Positions 43,641 through 52,924 of a stretch of 64,000 nucleotides of DNA are shown here, piece after piece. The stretch is from Alkalimonas mucilaginosa (GTDB lineage: Bacteria > Pseudomonadota > Gammaproteobacteria > Enterobacterales > Alteromonadaceae), in assembly GCF_036327005.1 (NCBI RefSeq), contig NZ_JAUGZK010000007.1, forward strand, positions 128,988 to 192,987, written 5' to 3'. The notes under the pieces are model-generated. The model was not told the DNA's origin and did no database searches. It saw nothing but the letters and a program-made list of their open reading frames with translations. Made by a program: the position numbers and the translations under genes. How positions within the stretch are numbered: position 1 is the stretch's first letter; each line of letters begins with the position of its first letter.

Positions 43641-43934
43641 TTACATTCGTTTCCACCTCAGCCATGCTGGCTGATAACTTAGCAATAAAGCAATAATCAA
43701 GGCTGCGACAGTGCAATAGCCGAGCCAGAGCAGTAGGGCAGTGGCAAAGTCCAGCCAGAAGAACAGCAACGTAAAACTCAGCAGCAATAGTCCGGCCCCA
43801 GCTTGCCGGCTGCGCTTTTCAGCGCTTGCTGACAGGGCCTTTCCCCAGATTTGTTTGCCATGCCTTGCCATGGCTTGGGCCAGTAGAACGAATGACCAGA
43901 GTATCAGAGCAAACACCAGCGTATTGAACATCAT
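43641..43934 (-). CDS. Small membrane protein, probably DUF3325
   Basis: 97 residues with three hydrophobic helices; an early LAQAMARHGKQIWG segment (His-Lys loop after TM1) fits DUF3325. ATG 43934 overlaps the DUF3649 stop. It is the last of three inner-membrane genes after an iron-siderophore receptor. Such proteins probably assist PepSY-type ferric reductases, but no activity is shown. Confidence 0.7.
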   Translation of the reverse strand: MMFNTLVFALILWSFVLLAQAMARHGKQIWGKALSASAEKRSRQAGAGLLLLSFTLLFFWLDFATALLLWLGYCTVAALIIALLLSYQPAWLRWKRM

Positions 43935-44281
43935 GCATTGCCTCCTTGCAGCCAATAATTCAGCACGAAGCAAGTCGCTGTCAGGAGTACTAGCCAGATG
44001 CTGGTACTCAACAACTTACGGCTGGCGATCACCGCTATTATCAGCAGGCTATAGAGCAAAAAGCTAAGCAGTATAGCGCCCATTAAGCTGTTGCTAAATG
44101 TCCATCCCAACCATAGCTGGCCAAGGCGGGCGCACAGGCTAATGACGGCGATGGTGCAGAGGTAACCGCCAAGGCTTGCCAGCAACAGGCGCCAGATTAA
44201 AGAAAGTATGGTCGTAAAGGAGAACTTGCTGCTGGATTTTCTGGCCGCCTTTGCAGTCTTTGTATGGTCTGTGGCTATCAT
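43931..44281 (-). CDS. DUF3649 membrane protein
   Basis: 116 residues. A basic N-terminus precedes three helices (LLLASLGGYLCTIAVISLCARLG, NSLMGAILLSFLLYSLLIIAV, and a C-terminal one). The pattern fits DUF3649, found in iron-uptake operons. The start at 44281 follows AAGGGGGAAAG and overlaps the PepSY stop (ATGA). Confidence 0.75.
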   Translation of the reverse strand: MIATDHTKTAKAARKSSSKFSFTTILSLIWRLLLASLGGYLCTIAVISLCARLGQLWLGWTFSNSLMGAILLSFLLYSLLIIAVIASRKLLSTSIWLVLLTATCFVLNYWLQGGNA

Positions 44282-45831
44282 GCTTTCCCCCTTTGAATTA
44301 CAGAGGCTGCCATGGGTACTGTTTGCCGACGATGGTACAATACTCCGGCACTTAGCAAGCAAAGTATACCGGTTAACAGGAAGCAAAGATCAACGGCGGC
44401 AAAGACTCTCTGGCCCGATAGCAAACTATTGCCAAGGTGGTGTTGACTGGTCAGCAGGTTGAGGCCTGGTAATAGCAGAAATGCGCTGGCAAGAATGATG
44501 AGACCTTCCCGCCAGAGATATTTTGCATCACGCACCAGACTGTAAATTAACATCAGTAGCCAACCGGCAAAAAACACTTTGATTTCTGTTTCTGCCCGAT
44601 TCTCCCATTGCAGAGGCAGCAGGCGGTTTGCCCAGAAATATAAAGCTATAGCCAATGGCAGGCCTAGCAAGGTCGCACCATTCAGGCTATGCACCAACTG
44701 CTGACCAAAAGTGTTGCTGGCTGCTTTTGCGCTGCGGCGGGCAGACCAGAGCACTAGTCCGCTGCCGATCATCGCTGTACCGGCTAAGCCTGAAAGAAAG
44801 TAGAGCCAGCGCAGCATAGGTTCGGCAAAACGACCAGCATGCAAATTGATAAGCGTCTGGCGAACCTTTTCAGGTGCAGAAGGTGTGGTTTGGTTGGGCA
44901 ATTGTTCTGCTGTACTTCCAGAGTAGCGCAGCAGTCGACTACCAGCGGTCAAGCTGGCTGTTGGGGATTCCCTCAGCTCCACCACCGAGGCTTGATCAGC
45001 CGGCTGAATAACATTGATAAAGCTGATGTTTGCGCCACCCAATTGGTTTCTGGCATCGTCCAGAATAGTGCCGAGTGGTTGCAAAGGGCTCGCGATACCA
45101 CTGGCAACAACCTCACTGCTGCGGCCCAGTTCATTAAAAAAGGCTTGTCTGTTGTCGTAATTGGCGGATATAGCCAGTGACATGTACAAAAACATCAGGG
45201 TGACGAGCCCGGTATAGGTAATCATCAAATGAAAAGGCAGAGCCAGTACTGAAGTTAAAGTATGGGCATCCAGCCAGCTTTTATGCCCTTTTGACCATTG
45301 CAGGGTAAAGAAGTCTTTGAAGATTTTTTTGTGGATCACGACACCAGAAATCAATGCCAGTAACATCAAGATGCTACAAAACCCCACAATCCAACGAGCC
45401 CAGATTACTGGGATATAATGTAGATCAAAATGAAAACGATAGAAAAACTGCCCACCACGACTATCTCTAGATACCGCAGGCTGACCTGTTCCATCCAGGC
45501 TAATTTGTTGGAAGCGTGGGCGGGGCTGATCGCCGTCGTTGATGACCGGTGCAGGCTGCCAGAATAAGTTGGTGGTCATGCCACGTTCGCCAGGCAGGAC
45601 TATGGTCCAGCGTTCAGCGTCACTTGCATATTGCTCCAGGTACTGCTGAGCATGAAGGATAGCCTGCTCTGAACTGGCAGTCTCAGGCAGCTCAGGTTGC
45701 ATCCAGCGGCTGATTTCGTGTTGGAAATAGGCCAATGTACCGGTTAAAAATACGGCAAACAACACCCAGCCTACCACTAAGCCAGCCCAGGTGTGCAGCC
45801 AGTTCATGCTATCGATAAATCTTGATTTCAC
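44278..45831 (-). CDS. PepSY-associated membrane protein (putative ferric-siderophore reductase)
   Basis: 517 residues with several membrane helices. The start (NWLHTWAGLVVGWVLFAVFLTGTLAYFQHEI) and FHFDLHYIPVIWARWIVGFCSILMLLALISGVVIHK carry His residues at helix ends, as in the PepSY_TM family, which includes FpvG, the inner-membrane reductase that releases iron from pyoverdine. The start codon is GTG 45831; an internal ATG is nine codons in. Its 5' end lies 93 bp after the receptor stop, so they likely share the Fur-controlled transcript. Confidence 0.88.
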   Translation of the reverse strand: MKSRFIDSMNWLHTWAGLVVGWVLFAVFLTGTLAYFQHEISRWMQPELPETASSEQAILHAQQYLEQYASDAERWTIVLPGERGMTTNLFWQPAPVINDGDQPRPRFQQISLDGTGQPAVSRDSRGGQFFYRFHFDLHYIPVIWARWIVGFCSILMLLALISGVVIHKKIFKDFFTLQWSKGHKSWLDAHTLTSVLALPFHLMITYTGLVTLMFLYMSLAISANYDNRQAFFNELGRSSEVVASGIASPLQPLGTILDDARNQLGGANISFINVIQPADQASVVELRESPTASLTAGSRLLRYSGSTAEQLPNQTTPSAPEKVRQTLINLHAGRFAEPMLRWLYFLSGLAGTAMIGSGLVLWSARRSAKAASNTFGQQLVHSLNGATLLGLPLAIALYFWANRLLPLQWENRAETEIKVFFAGWLLMLIYSLVRDAKYLWREGLIILASAFLLLPGLNLLTSQHHLGNSLLSGQRVFAAVDLCFLLTGILCLLSAGVLYHRRQTVPMAASVIQRGKA

Positions 45832-45924
45832 GGTACGCTCTATTCCATCTGTTGTGATATTACCTGGCTCTGGTCAGCTTGGTAGCGGGCTCCAGAGTCA
45901 GGTAGCATCAGGGCATTCTAAATG

Positions 45925-48165
45925 TTAATACTGCCAGCGGACACTGAGCGTCAGTTGCCGGGGTTTGCCATAGTTGGCAAAATCGATGTTGGTCCAGTAC
46001 ACTTTGTCGAATAGGTTGGTCACACTAAAAGTACTGCCTATGCGGTCGGTAAGTTGCCAACTGGCATACAGATTGGTCAGCACATATGCTTTTTGCCGGA
46101 AAGTAACACCAGCCGTTTCTATCGGATGCTTGACTCCATAACCGACGGTTTCCCCTTGCCAGTTAAAGCCTCCGCCCAGCATCAGGTTCGCCAGGGCTCC
46201 GCTGAACTGGTAGTGGCTAGATAACTGCGCAGAGTGTTTGGGTAAGTTTGTCCAGATCTGGTCATTGCCGTGTCGCTTGGTATCAACATAGGTATAACCA
46301 GCATTCAGCATCCAGCCAGCCATAAGGCGGCCGCTGGAACTGATCTCAAATCCTTTGCTTTCAGTGCCATTCACTCCGAGGAATGCTGAGCTGCCATCTG
46401 GCAGGCTGTTGTCTGGCTGACTAAAGTCCCGCACTGCATAGTTGTCTTGACGGGTGTTGAACAGCGCAGCATTCAAAGCCAGGCGTCCATCAAATACACT
46501 ACTTTTTATACCGAACTCTATATTTTTGCCTACGACTGGCGCCAGTAAGTTGTTGTTTTTATCTTTGTAATTCTGGGGATTAAAAATATCGGTATAACTA
46601 AGATACAGACTATGTTGTTGCGACAGATCCCAAATTAAGCCGACATAAGGAGTTAGTTCGTCACTGACTTTATAGGCACCGGTGGTGGAGGTGTATTGAC
46701 CCTCTGCATCGAAGTTTTCAGTGGCGGTTTGCCAGCTGCTGATTCGGGCACCTGCTACCAGTGACCAGTTTTCATGCAACCTGAAGCGGTTGGCAAGATA
46801 GAATCCTCGTTGTTTGGTATTGGCCTGGCGATAGGCTCCAGTGTTACTGTATTCCGGCATTGGCGCTGAACCATCATAGTTCCAGGCATCTGGCACCTGG
46901 TATGACCAATCTGCAATAGAGCTGAAAATATCTGTTCTGGCTTCCAGCTCTGACAGCGTCAGACCAGCGATTAAATCATGCTCCTGGCCAAATGCCAGAT
47001 AACTACCGGTCAGATACAAATCGAGGCTGGTTCTGCTATCTTCAGCCGCCCCTACACTGGCCAGCAATGTTAAACCGTTACCAGTGGCTTTATCCGGAAA
47101 ACCGGTCGCATAAACACGCAGGCTTGATACATCACCTTGGGTTCGATTGACAGCAGCCTTGAGGCGCCAATTATTGTCAAAATCATGGCTTAAATCGGTG
47201 AACAGGCTATAGGTCTGGCGTTGCCAGTGTGTCCAGTCTGGGGCATAGCTGGTTGATACTGGAAGCTTTGCCAGACTGCCATCGGTTGCAAAAATGGGAA
47301 TCGAGCCCCAGGTGGATCCTTCGGGTTTATTATCCTGTCCTTGCACTCCCAGAGTGAGAGTGGTGCGATCGCTTATGTCTGCTTCGGTTATAATCAGACC
47401 AGCCAGTTTCTTTTCCTGATAGCGATCAAGATAATTGTTGGTGTCGAGTCCAGCCAGGACAAAACGGCTCCGGACAGTGCCACTGTTATTCAGTGGGGTG
47501 GAAACATCGGCTACAGCGCGCCGCATTTGCCAGGAACCAAGACTCGCCGAAAGAGAGGCTCTTGGTTCGTAACCCGGCCTTTTGCGCAGCAGATTGACGG
47601 TGGCTGATGGGGAGCCGACACCAGAAAATAGACCATTGGCTCCGCGGATAACTTCAATGCGCTCATACAAAGCGGTGTCATATTCCTGATTTGTACTTCC
47701 ACTGTAAGTCGGAATGTGGTCGACCTGAAAATCAGTAATTTGAAAGCCACGGGCAAAGTAGAGTGGGCGTTGGCTGTCGTATAAGGTGACGTTAACGCCT
47801 GGTATGTTCATCATCACATCATTGATATTAAGCATATTAGCTGCATTCATCAGTTCAGTCGATATTTCACTGATTGACTGAGGAATCTCCCGCGCTGTCA
47901 GGGGTAAGCGGGTTGGTGTACCTTGCTGAAGTGTCTGTCCAGTTACATGGATAGTTTCGACCAAAAATTCGGTTTGCTGAGCACTTTCGGTGGTAGCCAT
48001 CTGTGAGGCCATCAAAATGCCTGGTAAGCAGGTCAGGCCAACTGTCAGGCTAAATGACAATACAGCAACTTTACTGGATAGGTTTTGGTTAGATCCATCG
48101 CTGTTTATTTTGTGCGTTATAGAATGGGATAGGTTGTAATCGAAATGGCGATGATGATTGCGCAA
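45925..48165 (-). CDS. TonB-dependent siderophore receptor
   Basis: 746 residues. An extended N-terminus with signal peptide (hydrophobic region about 33-52) precedes a TonB box region (ETIHVTGQ). The plug has LTAREIPQSISEIS, NIPGVNV, ARGFQI and ERIEVIRGANGLFSGVGSPSATVNLLRKRP, and a barrel ends VRWQY. The plug sequence is that of ferric-siderophore receptors (FpvA/FoxA group). The start is TTG 48165 with GGAGCTGCAGC before it. A Fur box lies 30 bp upstream, so iron starvation should induce it. Confidence 0.9.
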   Translation of the reverse strand: MRNHHRHFDYNLSHSITHKINSDGSNQNLSSKVAVLSFSLTVGLTCLPGILMASQMATTESAQQTEFLVETIHVTGQTLQQGTPTRLPLTAREIPQSISEISTELMNAANMLNINDVMMNIPGVNVTLYDSQRPLYFARGFQITDFQVDHIPTYSGSTNQEYDTALYERIEVIRGANGLFSGVGSPSATVNLLRKRPGYEPRASLSASLGSWQMRRAVADVSTPLNNSGTVRSRFVLAGLDTNNYLDRYQEKKLAGLIITEADISDRTTLTLGVQGQDNKPEGSTWGSIPIFATDGSLAKLPVSTSYAPDWTHWQRQTYSLFTDLSHDFDNNWRLKAAVNRTQGDVSSLRVYATGFPDKATGNGLTLLASVGAAEDSRTSLDLYLTGSYLAFGQEHDLIAGLTLSELEARTDIFSSIADWSYQVPDAWNYDGSAPMPEYSNTGAYRQANTKQRGFYLANRFRLHENWSLVAGARISSWQTATENFDAEGQYTSTTGAYKVSDELTPYVGLIWDLSQQHSLYLSYTDIFNPQNYKDKNNNLLAPVVGKNIEFGIKSSVFDGRLALNAALFNTRQDNYAVRDFSQPDNSLPDGSSAFLGVNGTESKGFEISSSGRLMAGWMLNAGYTYVDTKRHGNDQIWTNLPKHSAQLSSHYQFSGALANLMLGGGFNWQGETVGYGVKHPIETAGVTFRQKAYVLTNLYASWQLTDRIGSTFSVTNLFDKVYWTNIDFANYGKPRQLTLSVRWQY

Positions 48166-48194
48166 GCTGCAGCTCCATGGTTAGTATTGCTAAT

Positions 48195-48213
48195 AAAAAT
48201 GATTATCATTAGC
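48195..48213. promoter_or_regulatory. Fur box
   Basis: On the minus strand the 19-mer contains TAATGATAATCATT and agrees with the Fur consensus at about 16 of 19 positions. It lies 30 bp before the siderophore receptor start. Confidence 0.85.
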
Positions 48214-48338
48214 CATTCTATATTTTGGCGGGGCAAAATTCAACGCTAAGCAAGGAAGTGATGACCTTTATTTAGATTTATTATGTCTTTAAAGTGACCA
48301 AACGATGCGGTGAGATTGATAAAACAGAGCAAACCAGG

Positions 48339-48372
48339 CCGCAGTAACTCTGCTAAAGCGCAGTTACTGCGG
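48339..48372. terminator. Terminator after ndh
   Basis: CCGCAGTAACT (48339-48349) and AGTTACTGCGG (48362-48372) form an 11-bp perfect stem. On the minus strand it is followed by CCTGGTTTGCTCTGTTTT. It starts 20 bp after the ndh stop. Confidence 0.75.
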
Positions 48373-48391
48373 GTGATTTGAGGATGCAGGC

Positions 48392-49681
48392 TTAATGCAG
48401 TTTGAGTTTAGGCCGCACAGCCCGGTTCATTTTTTCCACCAGTACCAGCAGCATACCTTTCCACCAGCCATGAATGGCAATTTGGTGCATGCGATACAGG
48501 GAGATATAAACAAAGCGCGCCAGCTTGCCTTCAATAAACATGCTGTTGCCGGTCAGGTTGCCCATCAGGTTGCCGACGGTACTGTAGCGGCTTAAATTGA
48601 CCAGTGAACCGTGATCTTTATAGACAAAAGCTTTGAGCGGCTTTTGCCGGCGTTGTCGCACAATATTCTGCCCCACCAGGCTGGCCATTTGATGAGCTGA
48701 TTGAGCGCGCGGAGGCACCCATCTGCCATCCTGTTGTTGGAAACCGCAACAATCACCAAGGACATAAATGGCTTCCTGTCCTTTGGCCTTCAATTCCGGC
48801 GTGACCAGAATTTGCTGCAAGCGGTTCAGCTTAAAGATGCCAAGTCGGGCAATGAAATCCGGCACCTTGACCCCAGCCGCCCACACCATCATTTCGGCGC
48901 TAAGTAGTTGATCATCGGCCGTGATAAAGCCTTCGGCAGTGGCTGCGCTGACTTTGGTGTTTTCCAGTACTTCCACCCCAAGCAAACTGAGCTCTTTGCG
49001 GACTGCATCGGCGATACGCTTGGGCAGTGCAGGCAGAATGCTGGGACCTGCCTCCAGCAGATGAATTTTCAACTTTTGGGCGCTCATACCGGATAAACCA
49101 TAGCGCTTGGCCAGGGCGGCCACATGATACAGCTCGGCGGCCAATTCGACCCCGGTAGCCCCGCCGCCGACAATGGCGATATTCAGTGCCCGGTCATCAT
49201 TTTGTTGACTGAAACGGACAAAGTTGTTCATTAAAGCCCGGTGAAAGCGTAACGCTTGCGGGGCGGAATCAAGGAAGTAACAGTGCTGGCTTACACCCGG
49301 GGTCTTGAAATCATTGCTAACACTGCCAATCGCCAGCACCAGGGTATCGTAGGGGAGGGATCGTTCGGCAACCAGTAACTCCCCTTCATCGGTATAGATA
49401 GCCGCAAGTCGAATGTGTTTTTGCCCGGCATCTAAGCCAATCAATTCGCCATGCTGGAAGTGGTAATGATGCCTGGCAGCGTGGGCACTGTAGATCACGC
49501 CGTCGGTGTCGGTATCCAGCGAACCGCTGGCCACTTCATGCAGCAGAGGTTTCCAGATATGGCTGGTGTTTTTATCCACCAGGGTGATCCGTGCTTTGCC
49601 GGATTTCCCCAGTGTTTTTCCCAGCTTGGTTGCTAATTCAAGCCCGCCGGCGCCGCCTCCAACAATCAGGATAGTTTGCAT
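48392..49681 (-). CDS. ndh: Type II NADH:quinone oxidoreductase
   Basis: 429 residues. N-terminal FAD motif GGGAGGLELA, the second dinucleotide motif IVGGGATGVELAAEL near residue 170, and WAAGVK and YVLGDCCG (FAD-binding Asp) follow the NDH-2 order. A C-terminal amphipathic region (VYISLYRMHQIAIHGWWKGMLLVLVEKMNR) anchors it to the membrane. It oxidises NADH and reduces quinone without pumping protons. Confidence 0.93.
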   Translation of the reverse strand: MQTILIVGGGAGGLELATKLGKTLGKSGKARITLVDKNTSHIWKPLLHEVASGSLDTDTDGVIYSAHAARHHYHFQHGELIGLDAGQKHIRLAAIYTDEGELLVAERSLPYDTLVLAIGSVSNDFKTPGVSQHCYFLDSAPQALRFHRALMNNFVRFSQQNDDRALNIAIVGGGATGVELAAELYHVAALAKRYGLSGMSAQKLKIHLLEAGPSILPALPKRIADAVRKELSLLGVEVLENTKVSAATAEGFITADDQLLSAEMMVWAAGVKVPDFIARLGIFKLNRLQQILVTPELKAKGQEAIYVLGDCCGFQQQDGRWVPPRAQSAHQMASLVGQNIVRQRRQKPLKAFVYKDHGSLVNLSRYSTVGNLMGNLTGNSMFIEGKLARFVYISLYRMHQIAIHGWWKGMLLVLVEKMNRAVRPKLKLH

Positions 49682-49856
49682 GGTGATACTCCATTTTTTT
49701 TAAAATCATAATTTCCCCTGGAGCGGCCTTTGTGATTGGCATAGGTGGCAGCAATTGATGCGGTATGATAAACCTTTCAAGCTAGTAACACTATGTGTTT
49801 GCAAAGGCAGAAGCAGCTAAGTACGGGGTCAATGCAAGGAGGCGGTTACTTCGGAC

Positions 49857-50075
49857 TCAGCTAGTTTCGCTGCCACCATGTTTGGCTGCCAGCTCATCCA
49901 GCTCTGCCAGGGTGTAATCAAAGCCCTGATCGTCAAATTGATAGCGAACCTGCACCACCAGGCCGCCATCCAGCAGCCGGGTGGCAACATCGGCCACTGG
50001 CCAGTGCTTCAGTCCATGCAAAAAGCGTGAGGCGATTTGAGTGTTTGGAAAGCGGTAACAAATGTCGTTGGTCAT
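49857..50075 (-). CDS. Small conserved-looking protein of unknown function
   Basis: 72 residues starting MTNDICYRFPNTQIASRFLHGL. It reads like a compact alpha/beta domain (ADVATRLLDGGLVVQVRYQF...YTLAELDELAAKHGG). ATG 50075 follows AAGGCG; in-frame codons before it lie between the genes and are not convincing. It is 72 bp downstream of glpK and may share its transcript. The family is not recognised. Confidence 0.55.
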   Translation of the reverse strand: MTNDICYRFPNTQIASRFLHGLKHWPVADVATRLLDGGLVVQVRYQFDDQGFDYTLAELDELAAKHGGSETS

Positions 50076-50147
50076 GCCAGCACGCCTTGGTTTCATTGGT
50101 TTGGTACAGATGCGGTACATTAGGGTTGCTGGGCATGATTTCAAGTC

Positions 50148-51626
50148 TCAACTGACCAACAGGCGGGCAATGCTGGTGCGCCAGTAATGGTAGCAGCTTT
50201 GTTGTTGTACTTTGCTTAGTTTGGGGGTGAACTGTGCCGAGCCTTGCCACAAGAGGGTAACGTCACTGAGCTGTGGGTACCAACCCAGCTGCCAGGCCGC
50301 TAGAAATGCGGTGCCAAACGCAGTGGCATCACTGTGTTGGCTTGGGGTGATGGTCTGTTGTGTCAGATCGGCCAGGGACTGCAAAAAACAGTGGTTCACG
50401 GTCATACCGCCATCGACCCGTAAATCAGCAATCCGGATGCCATCTTCGGCCATTGCCAGCAATAAATCCTGTGTTTGGTAGGCCACACTGCGCAAAGCGG
50501 CTGCGCACAGCTCGGCTTTGCCGCTGTTTCGGGTCAGTCCAAAGATGGCAGCCTTCACTTCTGGCTGCCAGTAGGGGGCACCCAGGCCGGTAAAGGCTGG
50601 GATCAGCAGTTCGGTTTGCTGGTAGTCGACCCCCTCGGCCAATGCTTCAGTATCGCTGGCTTGCTGAATGATGCCCAATTTATCGCGCAGCCACTGCACA
50701 GTAGCGCCGGCCATAAAAATACTGCCTTCCAGTGCGTAGCAAGTGTCGCCCCGAATACGCCAGGCGACGGTACTTAGTAGCTGGTGTTGGCTGCACAGTG
50801 CCTGGGCGCCGGTATTGACCATCACAAAGCAACCGGTACCGTAGGTGCTTTTTCCCATGCCAGAGGTGACGCAGGCCTGGCCCAGCAAGGCGGCTTGCTG
50901 ATCGCCCAGCAGGCTGACGATGGGGATCGGATGGCCAAACAGCCCGGTACTGCAATGGCCAAAGTCGGCAGCACTGTCACGGACTTCGGGTAAGAGGGGA
51001 GCTGGGATCTGAAAAAGAGTCAGCAGATCCGGATCCCAGCATTGCTGATGAATATTAAACAGCAGGGTGCGGCTGGCATTGCTGGCATCGGTAGCATGCA
51101 CTGTGCCAGCTGTTAAACGCCACAGCAAAAAGCTGTCTACTGTGCCAAAGCAGAGTTCACCGGACTCCGCGCGCTGCTGTGCGCCGGGGATCTGCTGCAG
51201 CAGCCATTGCAGTTTGCTGGCCGAGAAGTAGGGATCGGCCAGCAAGCCGGTTTTAGCGCGAATGCTGGTTTCATGCTGTTGCTTTAGTGCCTGACATCGA
51301 TCCGCGGTGCGTCTGTCTTGCCAGACAATCGCCGGGTACAGTGTTTTGCCACTGGCTTTCTCCCACAGCAAGGTAGTTTCCCGCTGGTTGGTCAAGGCCA
51401 GGCCTGCGACCTGCTCGGGCAGAATGTCGTTTTGTTGCAGCAGCTGTCGAATGCAATGGAGCACGCTTTGCCAGATTGCCTCCGGATCCTGCTCTACCCA
51501 GCCCGTGTGGGGATACTTTAGCGGCAACGCTTCGCTGCAACTGGCCAGTGGGCGCAACTGACGGTTGTACAGCACAGCCCGGCTAGACGTTGTGCCCTGG
51601 TCGATGGCGATAATATAATCCGACAT
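50148..51626 (-). CDS. glpK: Glycerol kinase
   Basis: 492 residues. The FGGY-kinase start DQGTTSSRAVLYN, the glycerol-site TNQRETTLLWEK, IVWQDRRTA, LLGDQQAALLGQ and GKSTYGTGCFVMVNTG, and the second FGGY segment AAALRSVAYQTQDLL, match GlpK along its length. It phosphorylates glycerol to glycerol 3-phosphate. ATG 51626 follows AGAGGTTTTCAGC. No glpF or glpD neighbour is present, so it stands outside the usual cluster. Confidence 0.93.
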   Translation of the reverse strand: MSDYIIAIDQGTTSSRAVLYNRQLRPLASCSEALPLKYPHTGWVEQDPEAIWQSVLHCIRQLLQQNDILPEQVAGLALTNQRETTLLWEKASGKTLYPAIVWQDRRTADRCQALKQQHETSIRAKTGLLADPYFSASKLQWLLQQIPGAQQRAESGELCFGTVDSFLLWRLTAGTVHATDASNASRTLLFNIHQQCWDPDLLTLFQIPAPLLPEVRDSAADFGHCSTGLFGHPIPIVSLLGDQQAALLGQACVTSGMGKSTYGTGCFVMVNTGAQALCSQHQLLSTVAWRIRGDTCYALEGSIFMAGATVQWLRDKLGIIQQASDTEALAEGVDYQQTELLIPAFTGLGAPYWQPEVKAAIFGLTRNSGKAELCAAALRSVAYQTQDLLLAMAEDGIRIADLRVDGGMTVNHCFLQSLADLTQQTITPSQHSDATAFGTAFLAAWQLGWYPQLSDVTLLWQGSAQFTPKLSKVQQQSCYHYWRTSIARLLVS

Positions 51627-51755
51627 GCTGAAAACCTCTGTAAAGCTGGAGAATGACTGGACTACCTTTAGCCTGGCAGTAAATGCAAAGCTGGAGCAAA
51701 AGACCATAACCGCTGATCGGTTCGCTTTCAACGGTGCCAGTATGAGGAACTAAAG

Positions 51756-52493
51756 TCAAAAATAGTGGCGTAACCAACGCTCAATGCTGCCATTCGCATG
51801 AATGTCGGCTAATACCCGGCGGATGGCTTCGGCTTTGAGTGGATTGGTGTTGCTGATGGCACAATAGCTGGGTTGGGCATAAGACCAGATCTGGTCAGCT
51901 GCCAGTGCCTGGGTCTCTGCAGAATCTTTATTGGCATTCATGTAGTAGTTGTAAGAAAAGTCATCGGCAATTACCACGTCCACCCGATCCAGCTGCAGCC
52001 GCTGCAAATTCTCTTTCAGGCTCAGGGCATCATCTCTGCTGGCACCGGCTGTGGCGAATAACGCTTCCAGCTCCGGGTAGTGAAAACCTCTGGAGGTGCC
52101 TATTTTTTTAAGATACAAATCAGCCAACTGACGAAAGGGTGCTGTGGATGCTTTACGTATTAGTAAGTCAACCGTGGTATACAAGGGTTCAGACCAGAGC
52201 ATGGTTTCAGGTTCACGGACCCATTTGGGGCTGGTGAAACACCATAGATCGGCTTGGCCGGTCTGGATCCACTGTTCGGTTCTGGCTCTTGGGATGCTAA
52301 GGTACTCAATTTCCAAGCCCAACTGATGTGCCACTTCATTACTGATATCAATCACCAGGCCGGTTTTAGTGGCCTCATGGCTATAAATAATGAATGGCGG
52401 TGTATTGGTTTCACTGATCAGAGCCCGCAAGCTATCAGCTGCAGCCGGTAAGCTAAGCAAAAGCACGGCGAGGAAAGGCAGGATGCGCGTCAT
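51756..52493 (-). CDS. Periplasmic solute-binding-like protein (family 3)
   Basis: 245 residues. The signal peptide is cleaved after LPAAA (about residue 19). The domain begins LRALISETNTPPFIIY and has the bilobal amino-acid-binding fold (GLVIDISNEVAHQLGLEIEY, AIRRVLADIHANGSIERWL at the end). No permease or ATPase gene is adjacent; single copies like this in gammaproteobacteria often act as sensors or orphan binding proteins. The start is ATG 52493. Confidence 0.8.
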   Translation of the reverse strand: MTRILPFLAVLLLSLPAAADSLRALISETNTPPFIIYSHEATKTGLVIDISNEVAHQLGLEIEYLSIPRARTEQWIQTGQADLWCFTSPKWVREPETMLWSEPLYTTVDLLIRKASTAPFRQLADLYLKKIGTSRGFHYPELEALFATAGASRDDALSLKENLQRLQLDRVDVVIADDFSYNYYMNANKDSAETQALAADQIWSYAQPSYCAISNTNPLKAEAIRRVLADIHANGSIERWLRHYF

Positions 52494-52924
52494 CGCTGAG
52501 ATCTCAGCCGATCCGGTAATACTGCCGCTGCATCTGGTACCTGACGTTGGTTGATAAAAATGGCAGACCCCCGGATGGTCTTGGCTTGTTGTTTTGCAGC
52601 TCTGCGACATCATGGTGGCTGCTACAACAAGCTATATTGGGTATGGTTAAGCCGATAGATAGGGTTATTATAGGATAAAATGACGCCGAGCCAAGCTTGT
52701 AAATCGCATGGTCAGTGACTTTTTCATGCCTAAGCACATTGTTTGGCGTGAATAGACAAATAATGTGTTGTTAAATTTGAAACAGCTGGGTAAGCTGTCT
52801 TTAGGCTAAGGCTTTACGGCGTATTGTTAGTGGTGTTTTAAACGACTGTATTATTTTTTATTGCTTGTTATTGAATAAGTTAGATACAGGAGTGATGGTT
52901 TTTAATGATGGTTGAGGTGTTGCA
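52494..52924. other. Divergent intergenic region
   Basis: 431 bp separate the solute-binding gene from the EAL gene. It is AT-rich towards the right. Apart from GAGG before the EAL start, no convincing promoter, operator or small gene was found. Confidence 0.5.
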
